64,000 nt of DNA. Source: Eumeta japonica (Eukaryota; Arthropoda; Insecta; Lepidoptera; Psychidae). Below the pieces are notes generated by a model. That model saw only the letters and a list, made by a program, of their open reading frames with translations. It was not told where the DNA came from and did no database searches. A program made the position numbers and the translations under genes. The stretch covers positions 310,001-374,000 of the forward strand of contig BGZK01000094.1 in assembly GCA_005406025.1 (NCBI GenBank). The letters are read 5' to 3'. Positions 23,347-36,189 of this stretch are shown here, piece after piece (position 1 is the first letter of the stretch; the number at the start of each line of letters is the position of its first letter).

Positions 23347-23829
23347 CTATAAAATAAAACAGTCGATTTACAACACCGTTGGGTCTTCAACCTGAAAGGG
23401 TAACACTGATAGCGCACATAAGTTTTGCTATCAAATGTTTGCGCTGAAATCTAGCGTCTAAAAATGGTTGCCTCTATGGGTCATTCAGAGTTACATATTA
23501 TAATATTTTACAATTCGTTTGGAAGACTAGTAAGATATAAAGGGCGTTTTAAATAAGTAAAACTCATTCTTCTAAAGTTAGCCAATGGGAATGCTGCGAA
23601 TTTGCGAAATGGTGATTGGCCGCTTGTCGCAAAAATAATATTCGCAAAACAGGGGCGGTGTCATCTGTGTCATTGCAAAACCGTCTTTTATTTGAGATTC
23701 AAACTTCTTTACATAAAAGTCAAGCCCGCAACACCTATTGTCTGAGAACTATTGTTAGACATAAAGGACAAATAACAAAGGCATTGTCGCTTTAAAACGC
23801 TCGCGGAAATCGGTAAAGAATTCTGTATA

Positions 23830-24010
23830 CTGGAAGTTGTGCGAGTCCGCGTGCGGCCTCACTGAATAGAACGCCACGAAGGAGCGGAGAGAAGGGTGCA
23901 TTATTTTCGTAATTTACGACGCACCGAGAGCCGCATCACGGCCGGGCCCGCTGCAACGGCGATATTGATTGTAATGCCCTAACGAAAAGCTCTTCTCGCC
24001 TCGGCGTTCA
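23830..24010. promoter_or_regulatory. CpG-rich block upstream of iab-4
   Basis: A GC- and CpG-rich stretch (for example GCACCGAGAGCCGCATCACG and GGCCGGGCCCGCTGCAACGG) lies between the candidate exons. It contains TTTACGAC near 23925, an Abd-B-type site. It would be intronic in the proposed iab-4 host transcript. A regulatory role is inferred. Confidence 0.35.
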
Positions 24011-24208
24011 TAAAATGTAGACATGTGTACGTAGAGATGCAAAAGTGCGTTAAGTAAAGCCACCAAACTACCTTTTATAGCGGTCTAAGTCAAACGGTAT
24101 TACAGGAAAATTATAAAGTGCCGGCGAAGGGTTAAATCTCGAAAAAAGTTTGTTAAACAATTAATGAAGATTCAAAGAATCGCCGAGGACTAACACGTGC
24201 ATACTCAC

Positions 24209-24520
24209 CCGCTCTCGACGGCGGCGCGTCATGAGATGTGAACAGCTGACGCGGCCACGAAGTAAACATTGTGGTGTGGTGCGGAGGGCGGCGCCGAGGC
24301 CGCGACGTGCTCCCGGGCGCGGCGTCCCCGGGCGTCTGGCGGTCTCGTGCCCAGTGCCGGCTCCCGGCCGCATCGATTGCGGCGGCCGGGTGCGCGCGCT
24401 CCTCCCGCCGCCACCACGGCTGGAACACGCCACTTCCGCCCTCGCCGCCCGCCCTGTGCCGCCCGCCGCCACCGACGACCGCCCGCCCAACGCACCGCAC
24501 ATGAACCACACTGCCTGTCG
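24209..24520 (-). promoter_or_regulatory. CpG island, candidate promoter/first exon of iab-4 host
   Basis: This is one of the most GC-rich parts of the window, with many CpGs and abrupt edges. On the - strand it ends at 24209 with GAGAGCGG followed by GTGAGTAT, a strong 5' splice site (intron from 24208). A frame beginning ATG at 24269 in a good insect start context (CACAATG) gives MFTSWPRQLFTSHDAPPSRA up to the splice. The same frame is open further upstream to an ATG at 24509. Overlapping frames on both strands are also open because the DNA is so GC-rich, so coding status is unproven. The position 1.2 kb upstream of iab-4 suggests a pri-miRNA promoter and first exon. An enhancer or Polycomb-type CpG island is the main alternative. 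Confidence 0.45.
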
Positions 24521-24532
24521 CTAAAAGTTTGA

Positions 24533-26100
24533 TAATAACACCTATTAAGTATTACTTCGTGACATTTAATTCGAAAGTCTCAATAGTTATTACATATTAA
24601 TAAATCGAAATTTAAAACTTCAATATATGCAAAATGCAAATATTTAGAATTATAATTATAAAACCTTGTAATTTTTCTTCTTGTTTCAACAGAATTTTGA
24701 AATCCAATACGATTTGGTTTTCCATATTTGCATCGGAAATTAAAGGATTCATAAAGTTATAGTGGTAACATATATGTATACGCTGTATATATTCTACATT
24801 ATGCTATCGTATGTTATTAAAGATATTATCATCTCGATGTGGGTCACGTAGTTTGTTAATACAACATACGTGCCTTATTATGTTATTCGGTGTGCCTATC
24901 TATACCTATTCCTAAGTTCAAACGGGATGTAATTCAAATTCAAAATAACTTTTAAATTACAACATATCACTGGAAATAAGAAGGTAAGTTATAAGATTTT
25001 AAAAATATATCACTTGTTTGTGGGGCAGTTTATTTAATTAGCAGACTTGGGATTATAAATATCTTTGATTTTTTTTTATATTTGTACCTTTGACGAATAC
25101 ATTACTTTGATATTAGATACACATAATTATATAATTATTAGTTATGGTAAATAGGTAAAACGTTATTATACATTATTAATTTGCTCAGGCCTAGACAAAT
25201 AATAATACGCACAACATTATATCATTAAATATAGGATATAGGTATAATTTCTTTAGGAAAGGCAAAAATCAACACAACGATAAAAATAATTTTAAAAAAT
25301 AAAAATTCAATTAGTGTTATAGTCGTTTATATAACTGAATTATCTTATTAAATGACATTAAAAATATTGGTTTTATTTTCAATTTTTTGAACACGTTACA
25401 TGCTTGCTAAGACATTCGATATTTACGAAATTCGTATAACGGAAGAAATCTCAAGAAGAAATACCTACTACATAAAAGTATTTTTAATTTGATTTGATGC
25501 AGAGTAAAAGTTGAGCATAAGAAACTTAAATTGTGTAATTCTTTTAAAGTTTTCGACTTTCTATCTAGAAATAAACGATTCTTTTTGACAAGTGCTTATT
25601 TAAAAAAAAACAGTTTTAAGGATTTTCATGTGTCGCTTTTTTTATTTCTATCTTTTGGCATTGCACAGCTGCTCAAAGCAGGGTCTTGGACAAGCGAGAG
25701 ACACATCTCATCAGTTTCGAATGTTTCAGGTTTTACAATACATGTCGTTTTATCAATCAATAATAGACAAAGAAAACTAATTTCACGTTCTTCTGTACCT
25801 ATTTTTATTAATATATAATCTTTAGAAGAACTAATGTAACCATATTATAATTTAAAACACAAGAAATAGCTGTTTGTCTGTATATTTATTTCAATCGACA
25901 TTCCTATCGAAATCCTGCCACATAATACTTACCAAAAAAAAATCGGAAGGTCTCCGCATCTATGGCTTTGAACCATGAACGTAATATCATAATTATTCAA
26001 ATGTTTACTACAAATACTGGTATCACACCATTCTTTGTCAATTTGAAACATATCTAAAATCCAAGTCAAATCAAATACATGTTAGCCACATGTCTCTAAA
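24533..26100. other. AT-rich intergenic DNA, nothing identified
   Basis: No gene. A good acceptor-like sequence on the + strand (TTTTTCTTCTTGTTTCAACAG, ending at 24692) has no convincing partner. The frame 25531-25818 has no domain. Confidence 0.55.
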
Positions 26101-26233
26101 GGCGAGCTAGGCCGTTGCTCCCGGTTGTTCTCATCATCATCATCATCATCATTGCAGTGACAGCGGTCGTAAGCTGAGGGCCACAACGGAGCGGCTGACG
26201 TCTAACACCTTCGATCTATGTAAATAAATATGT
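26101..26233. repeat. ATC microsatellite and GC-richer flank beside copy B
   Basis: A (CAT/ATC) run of about seven units lies at 26131-26152. It is followed by a GC-richer stretch (GCTGAGGGCCACAACGGAGC) directly abutting the ~430-bp element. It may be the end of another old insertion, but I cannot name it. Confidence 0.4.
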
Positions 26234-26669
26234 AAAAAAAATTTGGTTGCCTGTAAAGTCGGTATACGGGCGAAAGTTTTACGTGACAACGACTTTGAAT
26301 GGTAAAATCATTTTAATGTGAATATTCATTCGTATAGTAGGAAGAAGGATGAAATAATAGTAACAATTTAAAACATTTATTTATACAAAGAATTATATTT
26401 AAAACATTAATTTATACAAAGAATCTCGCACTGAATTTCATATTAACAAAATTTTATTTTTACCTTTACACATACATGTATTTATATACAAATATGTACA
26501 TTTGCAAGCTATGCACTAATTCTCTAGTGCTGCGCGCGGCAGACCGATCATAGTTGAGTGGGAGAGACGCAAGGCTTTCTCTCGTTCGGTGACTCATCGT
26601 TACGTTACCGAGCGTTACACTAAGTGACTCCCAGCCGCAACCTAATTTAAGACGTTGTCACGTCAAAAT
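26234..26669 (-). mobile_element. Unidentified ~430-bp dispersed element, copy B (inverted)
   Basis: This is the reverse complement of copy A at 2710-3131. On the + strand it runs from ATTTGGTTGCCTG to CACGTCAAAAT. Near the ends, GTTTTACGTGACAACGACTT (26275-26294) and the complement of GACGTTGTCACGTCAAAA (26651-26668) share ACGTGACAACG in inverted orientation, which suggests subterminal inverted repeats of a DNA transposon. Flanks differ from those of copy A at both sides, so the boundaries are well defined. No clear target-site duplication was found. Confidence 0.8.
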
Positions 26670-26883
26670 TGTCAGTTCAAAAACTTAAACCACTGAAAGT
26701 TATTGATCGAGTGCTTTGAAATTTTCATACAACGTTGTACTCAATTATTTATTAGCATTTACCTCCGACTTCATCCGCCTCTTTGTACTATTGAATCGAA
26801 CTATATAGATATACAATTTCTGTCATTAATTGAAAACTACGCTATACTCGAATAACATAAGGTATATTTTATAGTATTCACTC

Positions 26884-27090
26884 CAACTTCACCTTAATCG
26901 GAAACGTGACCGAAAGCGGATTCGAAATGGACAGCGAAACAGGCAAATTCAGAACCGGTATCGGGATGGACATCGAAAACAGGATTGGAGACGAAATCGA
27001 GGATGGGACCGAAAGAATCAACATCATGACCGCGATCAGAAACAATAACGGAATCAGAATTGAAAGTGGGACATAAACTGAGATTGGCAG
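26884..27090. repeat. Degenerate six-base-type minisatellite
   Basis: Loosely periodic blocks such as ACCGAAAGCGGATTCG, AACCGGTATCGGGATGG and GACCGAAAGAATC run for about 200 bp. The - strand frame across it (26878-27225), rich in Ile, Pro, Ser and Leu, is a translation of this periodicity and not a membrane protein. Related arrays are at 6389-6690 and 50815-51070. Confidence 0.6.
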
Positions 27091-30000
27091 CAAGATCGAT
27101 GAATATTGAACACACTGAGTAGTTTCCGTAACATTTATACGGTTGAGTTTTTTGCGCAACATCTTTACCGAAGCTAGATCTATCCAATAATGTAATTTGT
27201 CGCAAATAGAGGTATTTGTAAACAACTTCTGTTGAAGTTCTCATTTGCCACCGAAGTGCACCTACTGCAGTGGTTGACCATCTTCTTGATCCCTCCACTT
27301 CTTGACCATCTACCTTGAGCATTTAATACAACCTTTATTATTAAATACAGTGCACCATAAAAGTCTATACGGGTATTAGCCGTTCGATCTGCGCAACCTG
27401 GTGTCCCTTTGATATTCTACGCGCCATTGTATACAATAACTAGCAAATGTCCTGTAAATGCCCTTTATTATTTAAACATATGTATATTTGTGTGAAAATA
27501 TTAATTTCATATTTATTTGAAAATACATATCTAAATGGAACATAAAAGCTGAAATCATATAATCCAAATAGCGTATAGGTACCTACATAGTTGTCAGCGC
27601 AGCAAGTAAGCAATGCCACTTATTGCGGTGTGGGTGCTGGTGATTGGCGAACAAAAAAATTACAAAAGACACCGCCCATCGCAACGGCAAAATGATTTTG
27701 AAACCAGTGCTGCCACCTATAAATTAATATGTAGGTATATGCTTATTTTGGTCTGTATAAGATATATTCTTAAATTTTCTATATGCATACAAATATATTA
27801 CACAGATCATGTAAGTCAATATCGCTTATGTGCGTATCCAGATGCCAGTTAGCCTTCTTAGCTTGTGTATCCTGTCAGTTCGCTTTTGTCATAAATTAGA
27901 TTTTTTTGATGTAAATCTTAAATTGCAGAGCTACTAGGAATATTTACCCCAAGATGAAATACAGAAAAGTTGAACTTCCTCAAGACGTACCTTTTCCTTT
28001 AGAGTACAAGAAAATGAGAATAATTGTAAAGACCAGCTTCGAGAAAATAGCTTACAATATAAATTTTTAGGTGTACGCATAGTTTATATAAGTCCCTTTT
28101 AATATGTGTACTATGTGTTTGAAAAGATATATCGAACTCCCTTTTACCGATTACTTTGTAAAGCTCGACGTAAAAAACTAAATGCTTTATTTCCATGTGT
28201 GTTCAAATGTTTAATTATGTGAATTTACACACATAATACAAACAAACTTGAATAAAATTTCAAATATTTTGTTTCCTTTAAATAGTTTTTAGGTGTTCGA
28301 ATGATTAGGAGAAATCTGTCCTACTTTTATTAATATAGATGAATAGATGGATGAACTAGTGATGCCTTGGAGTAGTTTGATCGTTCTTTTAGCTCTATTG
28401 TATACTAACATATATCAATAATAATCCAATAAAATTTTTAGTATTACCTGTAATTTACTGCGCGTAATTTTTGTGCCTCAATCTGATTTTGTATGCAGAA
28501 GCCTACATTGTTGCAATTTTGGTGCACTGCAAATGTTACAATGATTTTATTTCCCCCACTCAATAAATTGCGGAGAGCGAGTATCGATATGAATATGAAA
28601 ATGTATAATTACTTCTTTTAACTACTTTAGCAAACCCTATACAGTTATATAGTTCTAGTTTCGTACAATTTTCGTTTTCATTCTCAATAAACTTCTAAAT
28701 GTATAAATAGTCAAAACGGAACTTAAAAAATGAAATTCATTCATGTAGTTATGTACTGTCATTAAAATGTTCACTATGTTTATTATAAAAGTTTTAAAGC
28801 GAGTTGTATTTATCAAAAATTGAGTTCGTATACAATATAATATCCATTGAGGATAATATTAAATTCATAAGAACAATTCACTGCTACATATAACCGTTTC
28901 TTTTATTCTTTTTATTATCTATATAGGTAGGCATTTATTAAAGTCATAATCGAGAAAGAAAAAACCAAGTTAGTAAAGTGGCTTTGCTATCGTTTTTCTT
29001 AAATAATTTTTTTCTTCATAAAATTAAATGTAAATATAATTTTCCAATATGTTATAAATACTCCAAATTAGTACATATTAAAAAAACGTAGTATTTAAAA
29101 GTGAAATACTTGGAAGTTGAATATAAGTATGCACGTAAGTTCATAAAATGTGGGAAAGGTAACTGATTTTATATTCAAGAAATGAATATCTGTATTTTTC
29201 TTTATTAATAAAAGTAGGTACTATACCTACTTCGTGATCATTTTAGTTAAATTATACTTGTTGAGACAATTCAATTACTTTCAAAATTGATCAAATTTCT
29301 CGTGTCCAACATATCACATTATTTTAAAAACTATTTAATTGGTTTTTCCTTCTTCAAACTAGTGTTATATTCGGATCATTCATAGTATGAATATGATAAA
29401 TCATTTATTAAAAACTTTCATCATAATTAACATTTCGATGTCATTTAGAATTTTGTATTTTAAGAACATACACATAAGAATGTCAATATGTTCTATACTT
29501 TCTTACATGCATATACTTATTACCACATTTACATAATTTATTTTAAATTTAGTATCATAATATAACTCCCTATTCTTAAAAATATGAAATGTATTTTGTC
29601 GTACCTAGTAGGAACGAATAGTATTCTTAAAAAGCACTTCTAGTACAAGTAGCGTATATTAAAAGTTAATAAATCGGAAATATTTAATAGCTCTTATACT
29701 GACCAATAATTCTGCCATGGAAGAGTTACGATGAAACGCGATATGGACAATTTATAACTAACCTCTGGATAATTTACGACCAACATAATGGCAAGTTGCG
29801 ATAAGTACAAGTTTTATTGCTATAAATATTCAATTTAAAACAATTTCTTGAGTAGATTTCTTGAACAGTAGAGCGTTATTTGTATAAGTCGTTTCAACGA
29901 TAATATAGCAATGTTATTATGATTTTTTCCAACAAATTTTTATGACAAATTCACTTGTATACATATTTAAATATAATTTCTAATAGAAACGAAAAAATTA

Positions 30001-30744
30001 TGATATATTTTGCAGTTTTTTTTAATAATAGTTTCTACTTAGTTTAAGATAATGTAGAACTGATTTAAGTATAATGTATTTTCATTAATTTAATGGAATA
30101 TATCTCTGGTGGAAAAAAAATATAAAGATTATATGCTTAATACGTACCTCAAAATGCAGAAATTAAGTATATAAAGTATTGAATTTCGTCAAATAATGGA
30201 TGTTATATTGTAAAATAAAGAACGTATCGACTGATAATCGTAACCAATAAATTTAATAAAAAACATAAATTAAAGTAAAGCGATATTTATTTTGTCAGGC
30301 CTGAGTTAAACGTTATTGAACATATCGATATGAAACTTAATTAATTCGATGGGGCATGGTTTTGTTGACGGTTTTAAACTATTTGTTTTTGAATTTGATA
30401 CACTCACAACCATTTACTTTCATAAACCATAACGCGGACATCCGCTGTTGTGTCTATAATATGAAATAAGACGTCTATTAAATGTTACATTTTGTTTATC
30501 AAGTAACCTTTACTTCATTTAAATTACAAAGAAGCGATTCGCATTCTACAAAAGATATTAAAAAACGAAATAAAAGTCGCAAAAGAACTTACCATTTGTG
30601 TATAAATAATTAAAACTATTTAATCACTGTAAATTCTAACTGGAACTAGGTTGAAATTGCAATTAATTAAACTATAAACGAGAACTGTTTTTATGTATAG
30701 GTTAACGTAAAGGTTAAATTCCGTTTGAGATTAGGCCTAAAAAG
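27091..30744. other. AT-rich intergenic DNA, nothing identified
   Basis: No gene or identified element. A GC-richer patch at 27590-27720 contains GGTGATTGGC and GACACCGCCC. Similar pieces occur near 23608-23660, so a short dispersed repeat is possible. Short frames (27613-27852, 27999-28196) lack domains. Confidence 0.55.
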
Positions 30745-30880
30745 CGTGTGGCGTCGGCCGCGCTGCCGGCGGCCATCTTACGCGAGCGAGCGGCGTGATT
30801 GGCGGGCATGCGTGACGTCACCGCCCTGCTACGCCGCTGCATTCCAGTGTTATCGGGGGGCGATTTTAGAATGTGCCACC
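30745..30880. promoter_or_regulatory. CpG-rich block with YY1/Pho, CRE and CCAAT motifs
   Basis: A sharply bounded GC-rich block in AT-rich DNA. GCGGCCATCTT at 30769-30779 is an exact YY1/Pho-type match (AAGATGGCCGC on the - strand). TGACGTCA at 30813-30820 is a palindromic CRE/ATF site. ATTGG at 30798-30802 is a reverse CCAAT box. This combination is typical of a promoter or Polycomb-response-type element. The + frame across it shows no domain. Which transcript it would serve is unknown. Confidence 0.45.
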
Positions 30881-31564
30881 AATGGAGATTTTATGCATTA
30901 TGAGAGAACTAGACACTTTTAAGGTTTCGAATTGGTTAGTATCCATAAGGAAATTAAAATTATTGCTTCGTACTCAAACACATACATAAAAAAACTGACA
31001 AATTAATGTATTTATTTTTTTGCATTCTGATTTAATTTTTTGACGTTTATAGCGTAAAAACAATTTTTGGTCTTGAAAAACCTAACCATAAATTTTCGAC
31101 ATTATATTACTTTTGGATCGAACAACAAAACATTTAAGTTGATATGGAAAACGATAGGTAACAAAATTTTAAGCTACAAAATTTTATACATAATATTATT
31201 GTTTTAAAAATATATCTTCGAACGTTCTTTGTCAATAATATTCTTATTATTACTGGAGTTAATTTAGTCAAATGATTTTATTTAATTCATACTGCGGTGT
31301 ATTCGCTTTACAAAGTGTTGCATGATGTTATTTATTTCACGGAAATTACGAGCCCCGCTGTTTAATGAATCTCTATCGCGTTTTTTCATCTCGTCGGTGA
31401 AGGCCTTAAATAATTAAAAACTCTCGGACCACCTTGTAAAGTAACAACTGTATCAGGCTTTTAAATACCGTCGGCTTTTCTCAATTAGTTTAAACTATAA
31501 TTCACAGTAGTTTTTTTATGACAACTTTTTATACTAAATTATGATCTTGAATTAACGTGGGATA
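30881..31564. other. AT-rich intergenic DNA, nothing identified
   Basis: No gene. A moderately GC-rich part at 31340-31450 is the only compositional change. Confidence 0.55.
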
Positions 31565-31590
31565 GAGGGAGAGAGAGAGAGAAAGAGAGA
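31565..31590. repeat. GA tract (GAGA-factor-type sequence)
   Basis: GGGAGAGAGAGAGAGAAAGA followed by GAGAT. Runs of GAGAG bind GAGA factor in Drosophila Hox regulatory DNA. Whether this simple-sequence tract acts that way is unknown. Confidence 0.7.
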
Positions 31591-34500
31591 TACGAGGCTC
31601 TTACGCAGTGAACGCGTTTTACGAAATATTAGCCCATCTGTTGTTCAGCTATATTTATGGACCGTGATATTTTATTTAAATTTCGAAAGTTATATTCTTA
31701 AAATGTTTTCAGAATCGAAGAAGTACCCATTTGTTATTATAAAATATAAAGGTATATTTTTATTATTCGACTGCGATAATTGGAATATGTAATATCTATT
31801 GTGTTTTTATGTTAAGTGAGTATATTAGATTTTCAAAACTTCTAGCACAACCAACTGAAAAATACACCTTTATTCGTTCGCAATAATGTAGGCATTTTCG
31901 TAAGTTTTATTTCACCAAAAACGATGCTAAATGTTTGTGTATGTACCATTATTACATTACTTTCATAAAAATAATTTGGCAAATTGATATGCTACACCTT
32001 TTATACAAAATCAAAACTCACATAAACACACGACCTAACCTAAGAGACCTGTGTTAATCTAGGCTTGCGTCGGTTTCCCTTTCTTGAAAATGTAGAAGCT
32101 CTAGATGTTGCGGTAGATAGAGATGCACATGAGCTCGTGTCGCGTAGCCTTGACCGGCGTGACGGATGACGTCCTTGTGGGGTCGCCGACCGCTCTGATC
32201 TGAGAACCGGATACAGCAGCTGTCATCTCGTGCAGTAGTAATATTTACATTTTTAGTTCTGATTTTTATCTCCATTACAGGTTGAAAATCCTAACATTTA
32301 TATTGCCGGTCTCGGTTCTTGGATATTAACCTACAAATAGAAGTACATGATGATATCTTTCAGTTTATAATGTAAGTAGGTAGATGCTTAATTATTGTTT
32401 TAGAAAATTAAAAAAAAAGCTTTTAAATACACTTTATCCAATTTTCAGTTGCAGTAGGTATCAAACATATTTAAGAACTGGGAAAATAGGCTATGTCTAG
32501 ATATTTTCGGTATTACAATAACATTTTGTTATTTCGTTATATCATTTCCTTACATTAAAGAAAAATAGAGAATTTTTTTTTCACTAGCATACCTAATCCT
32601 AAAATTTACCAGACGTTAAATGTTTTTCTGTGTTCGTCTATCTAGCATACGTGTCATGCCATAAATAAATTATCTATTTTGATTTTATCTATAGTTAAGT
32701 ATTTACATCTCTTACTGTTTTTACTGATTCGTCTAAGCAATTCGTCGTAGGATTGAAATAATCGATTTCGATCTATATTGGCAAATTGTACATTTTTTTC
32801 ATGAACTGCTTCTAAAAGATTTATATGTAAATCTATTAGGTTCTATAACATAGTTATCTACGTACGTATATTGTAATAAGTGTGGACTAAACCGATTCTA
32901 AGTAGTTCCTAAAGCCCTTTATAAAATGAAAAGCAAATTTAGTGGATTTAATAATCCATAATTCCAATGAGATAGAATTTTTTTTAAATAGTAATGAATA
33001 TGATATAATGATGGAATTTTTCTACACTCAACTCAGAAGATTCAGACAATGAAATCGACGCCATTCTTTTTTTACTTTAATCAGAACAAATATTTCGTTT
33101 TCTCTCTAAAATTCACAGCATAGGTAATTAATTCTTTGCGCAACAATAAATACCCATACAGCTCGATTGATAAGAAACTGACTTCGTAATAAAAGACAAG
33201 TTATTATTATTTTTTTTCTATTTAAGTAATGTGTAAACATGACGTTAGGCATGTTATTTGTTCACAACATATCTAAATGTTGTTGCAAACTGCACTAAGC
33301 TTGATTTGTTATTACGAAGGAAACTTTTATTAATACAATAGAAGTTTTACGATTATCTAACGTAATGTCGACGTAATCTGATGTTATGACAATAATAAGT
33401 GATTCCAATGGTAATCTTTTTTTTTAAGTATAAGACTATTTGTCTCGGTTAAAATTATCTGTAGTACATTGCTCTCAACGATGAGTGCATTTTCAAGTAC
33501 AGACAGTTGGATTCGATTTAAATTAGGTATATGAGCACGTCGAGTTGATGAATGTTATATACTAGCGTCGTTATGGTAAACGATTAATTGAAATTATAAT
33601 ACTACAAGTGAGCATATGGTAGTAAAGCAAATGAGCATAGGTGGTGCTTAAATAATTATATAAATAGTATTCCTGACTTCATCTTATTGAGTATCTTAAA
33701 AATTTACAACTTTTCATTATATGATTCCTTACAAATATATAGGAATTAATTAAAAGATTACTTAGCTATAATTTTGTAAGCAGTTATATTACAAACATTA
33801 TAAAAGAGATCATCGCCATGTTAGAAGTTTAAAAGACTTGTCGAGTACGAGTCTGAATATAGAACAAATTTATAAAGGAATTTTGAAGCATTTAAAAGTA
33901 TTAAAGCCCATTTTAAATATTATAAAACATAAACGGGAACGTATTAAAAAAAAAATTTTTTCAAACGATCTTTCAGGATGTTAAATTGGAATCGAATGAC
34001 ATTAAAATTGGTAATTTGTTTCATAAAGAATATAAACAAACTTTACAAGCAATTTATTTCGATGCGGTTTTGTTCGTCGCTATTGTCCAGTGTTGAGTAA
34101 TGAATTTATGATTGTGGAACGCTGGCAGTGTGTTCTCATTGGGTCTGTTAACTGGACGTGCAGCAGGCAATTGAAACTCGTGAGTTCTCCTTGAAATATG
34201 CAAACGCACATCTTAACCACTATAGTAGCTGTGTTTGTTGTTTTCTAATACATAGAATATTTAAACTCCACAATACGTATACTGGAATTAGATTGACAAT
34301 TACATATTAAATAATATAAAGGAATAATGTGTGCTCAAATAAAAAAGCCATAATTTCATCGCTTTTGTCGAAAGTTTTGAGGATTATTTGTTAAATAAAT
34401 GTTTACATATTTTTACATTGATTTAGTTTAAAAACACATAAAAGAGGTTTGTTTACCTGATCTATGAAATATGACAGTTTTCGGTCTCTTCACTTCCACA

Positions 34501-36189
34501 TTAATTCTAATCTAAACATTTACAATAATGTATTTTAAACATTGATTTTTTCTTCCATGACATACGGGCCTACATTAAATAACACTCACCAAATCAATTA
34601 GAATAACATGGAAATTGTATGAAAAACAGATCATGAAAAAAATTGCAATTTTCAACGCCATCTCAGACTGAAAATGAAAGAAATCCGCGAAGAGAAAACA
34701 ACCATTAGGATTACCAAAGTCAGAAAAATACACTAGAATGACCATCGAAGAATAAAGCAACAACATTTACTTAACTTCGATTTAAAATTTAATGCGACAA
34801 AATAAAGTTAAACGCACCAATTACGTGTGGGAGGACTTCAGTGTCTGTAAAACAAGACATGAGCTATTACAACGGGAAACAAGAAGAGTGGACCATATTA
34901 GTGCATAAACTCCTTGTTAACGTGACCCACTATATATCATTGATATATTTTAAAAAGTAGAAATGGAGAAGGCTACTGATGATATACAACTTTTATAAAA
35001 GAAAACAGAAAGTCGTACACTAGCGACGAAATGGAGAAGAATGAAACTGAAAAAGAAAGATTTATCAGTCCGTGTGATATTTATTGATCTATTGTGATTC
35101 ACGATCTATTCCGACTTCAGTTTCTGACTAAAGCTGCACGAATACCGACTGGTGATATACACACATAATTCTTAACCATGACTAAAACCCTTCACACCTC
35201 TCGCATATTTACACTTCTTTCGGTCCTTTCGTTTTATCGAGACTTATCCCTTTTAGTCACTGCGACTAAGTGAAAGTCGAGCGGATGATTATTATAAAAT
35301 TTGGCAAATATATATTGGAAGTCACTCAAATGTGATAGGACACAGAGTACGAATTTTTCATTCAAAATCTCTTTTTATTTTTCTATTACTGTTTTTCGTA
35401 CTTCACTTTATTTCTATGAACATCTTTGATAGGTAGCCCTTTTTGGTTCGACCTCAGCTTCAAGGTGAAGTTGAAATGATACGTATACATCACATTTTTA
35501 CCAGTAAGCAGTTACTTACTTGCTCAAGCTGTGAGTCAGAATTGGTGTCTTACTCCACCCCTCCTCCTCCATGTGTCCTAATCCCTCCATCAAATATGCT
35601 ATGTCCTCCCAAAAGGCCGGCAACGCGAACCGATGATTCCTTTCGGATTTCGAGTGTAAATGGGCGGCGGTGACCGTTTCTCTTTGATGGCTCGCATATA
35701 CTCGTTTGGTTTTCGAATATTCTATAAAAATACATCTACATACCTTTATCCACCCTTAATTTTCTTAGAGTATTTAATTGCAAAATACGTTACTTAGATT
35801 CTTGAGTACCCTTTTTTATATTCTTTGTACATAGTATCTAAGAGGGTATAAAAAACAACTCTGTAATATAATTAGAGACTATTTCCTTATTTTATGCCTA
35901 ATGACTGTAACTAAAACAATTTAGGATTTTTAAACGCATTTGCTAAAGGTGAATGTGAGAACAGATAAAAACGTCAATTTTTATTGTACATAATATAAAA
36001 AAAATTTTGCATTGTTTATGTGAGTTATAAATATATGGAAAGTATGGGATGAAAGTACCCAGTCCGAAATTTTGCTTTGTAGATTAAAAAAAAGTATAGT
36101 ATCAGTTTTGGGTCGATCATACAGAGCGTCTATTAACAACTAACACTTCGTTGCGGTAGTACCTAACGACAAGAATAACTTTCTAACGG
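31591..36189. other. Intergenic DNA, no gene supported
   Basis: Mostly AT-rich. A balanced-composition stretch at 32054-32280 carries an open - strand frame of 73 codons and is bounded on the + strand by an acceptor-like TTTTTATCTCCATTACAG (ending at 32280). I see no domain in it and leave it uncalled. A further GC-richer part at 35540-35700 is uninformative. Confidence 0.5.

Noticed and set aside
24153..24532. Six overlapping open frames on both strands as a protein gene
   Set aside because: All frames are open because of extreme GC content. I keep only the splice-site-supported - strand exon idea as a candidate, without claiming a protein.
26878..27322. Long hydrophobic - strand open frames (115 and 142 codons) resembling membrane proteins
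   Set aside because: They translate a degenerate six-base minisatellite; two overlapping frames are equally open and the residues simply follow the repeat period.
32054..32280. 73-codon - strand frame in a balanced-composition stretch, with an acceptor-like sequence on the opposite strand
   Set aside because: No recognisable domain, no matching donor/acceptor pair on its own strand and no neighbouring exons; conservation data would be needed.
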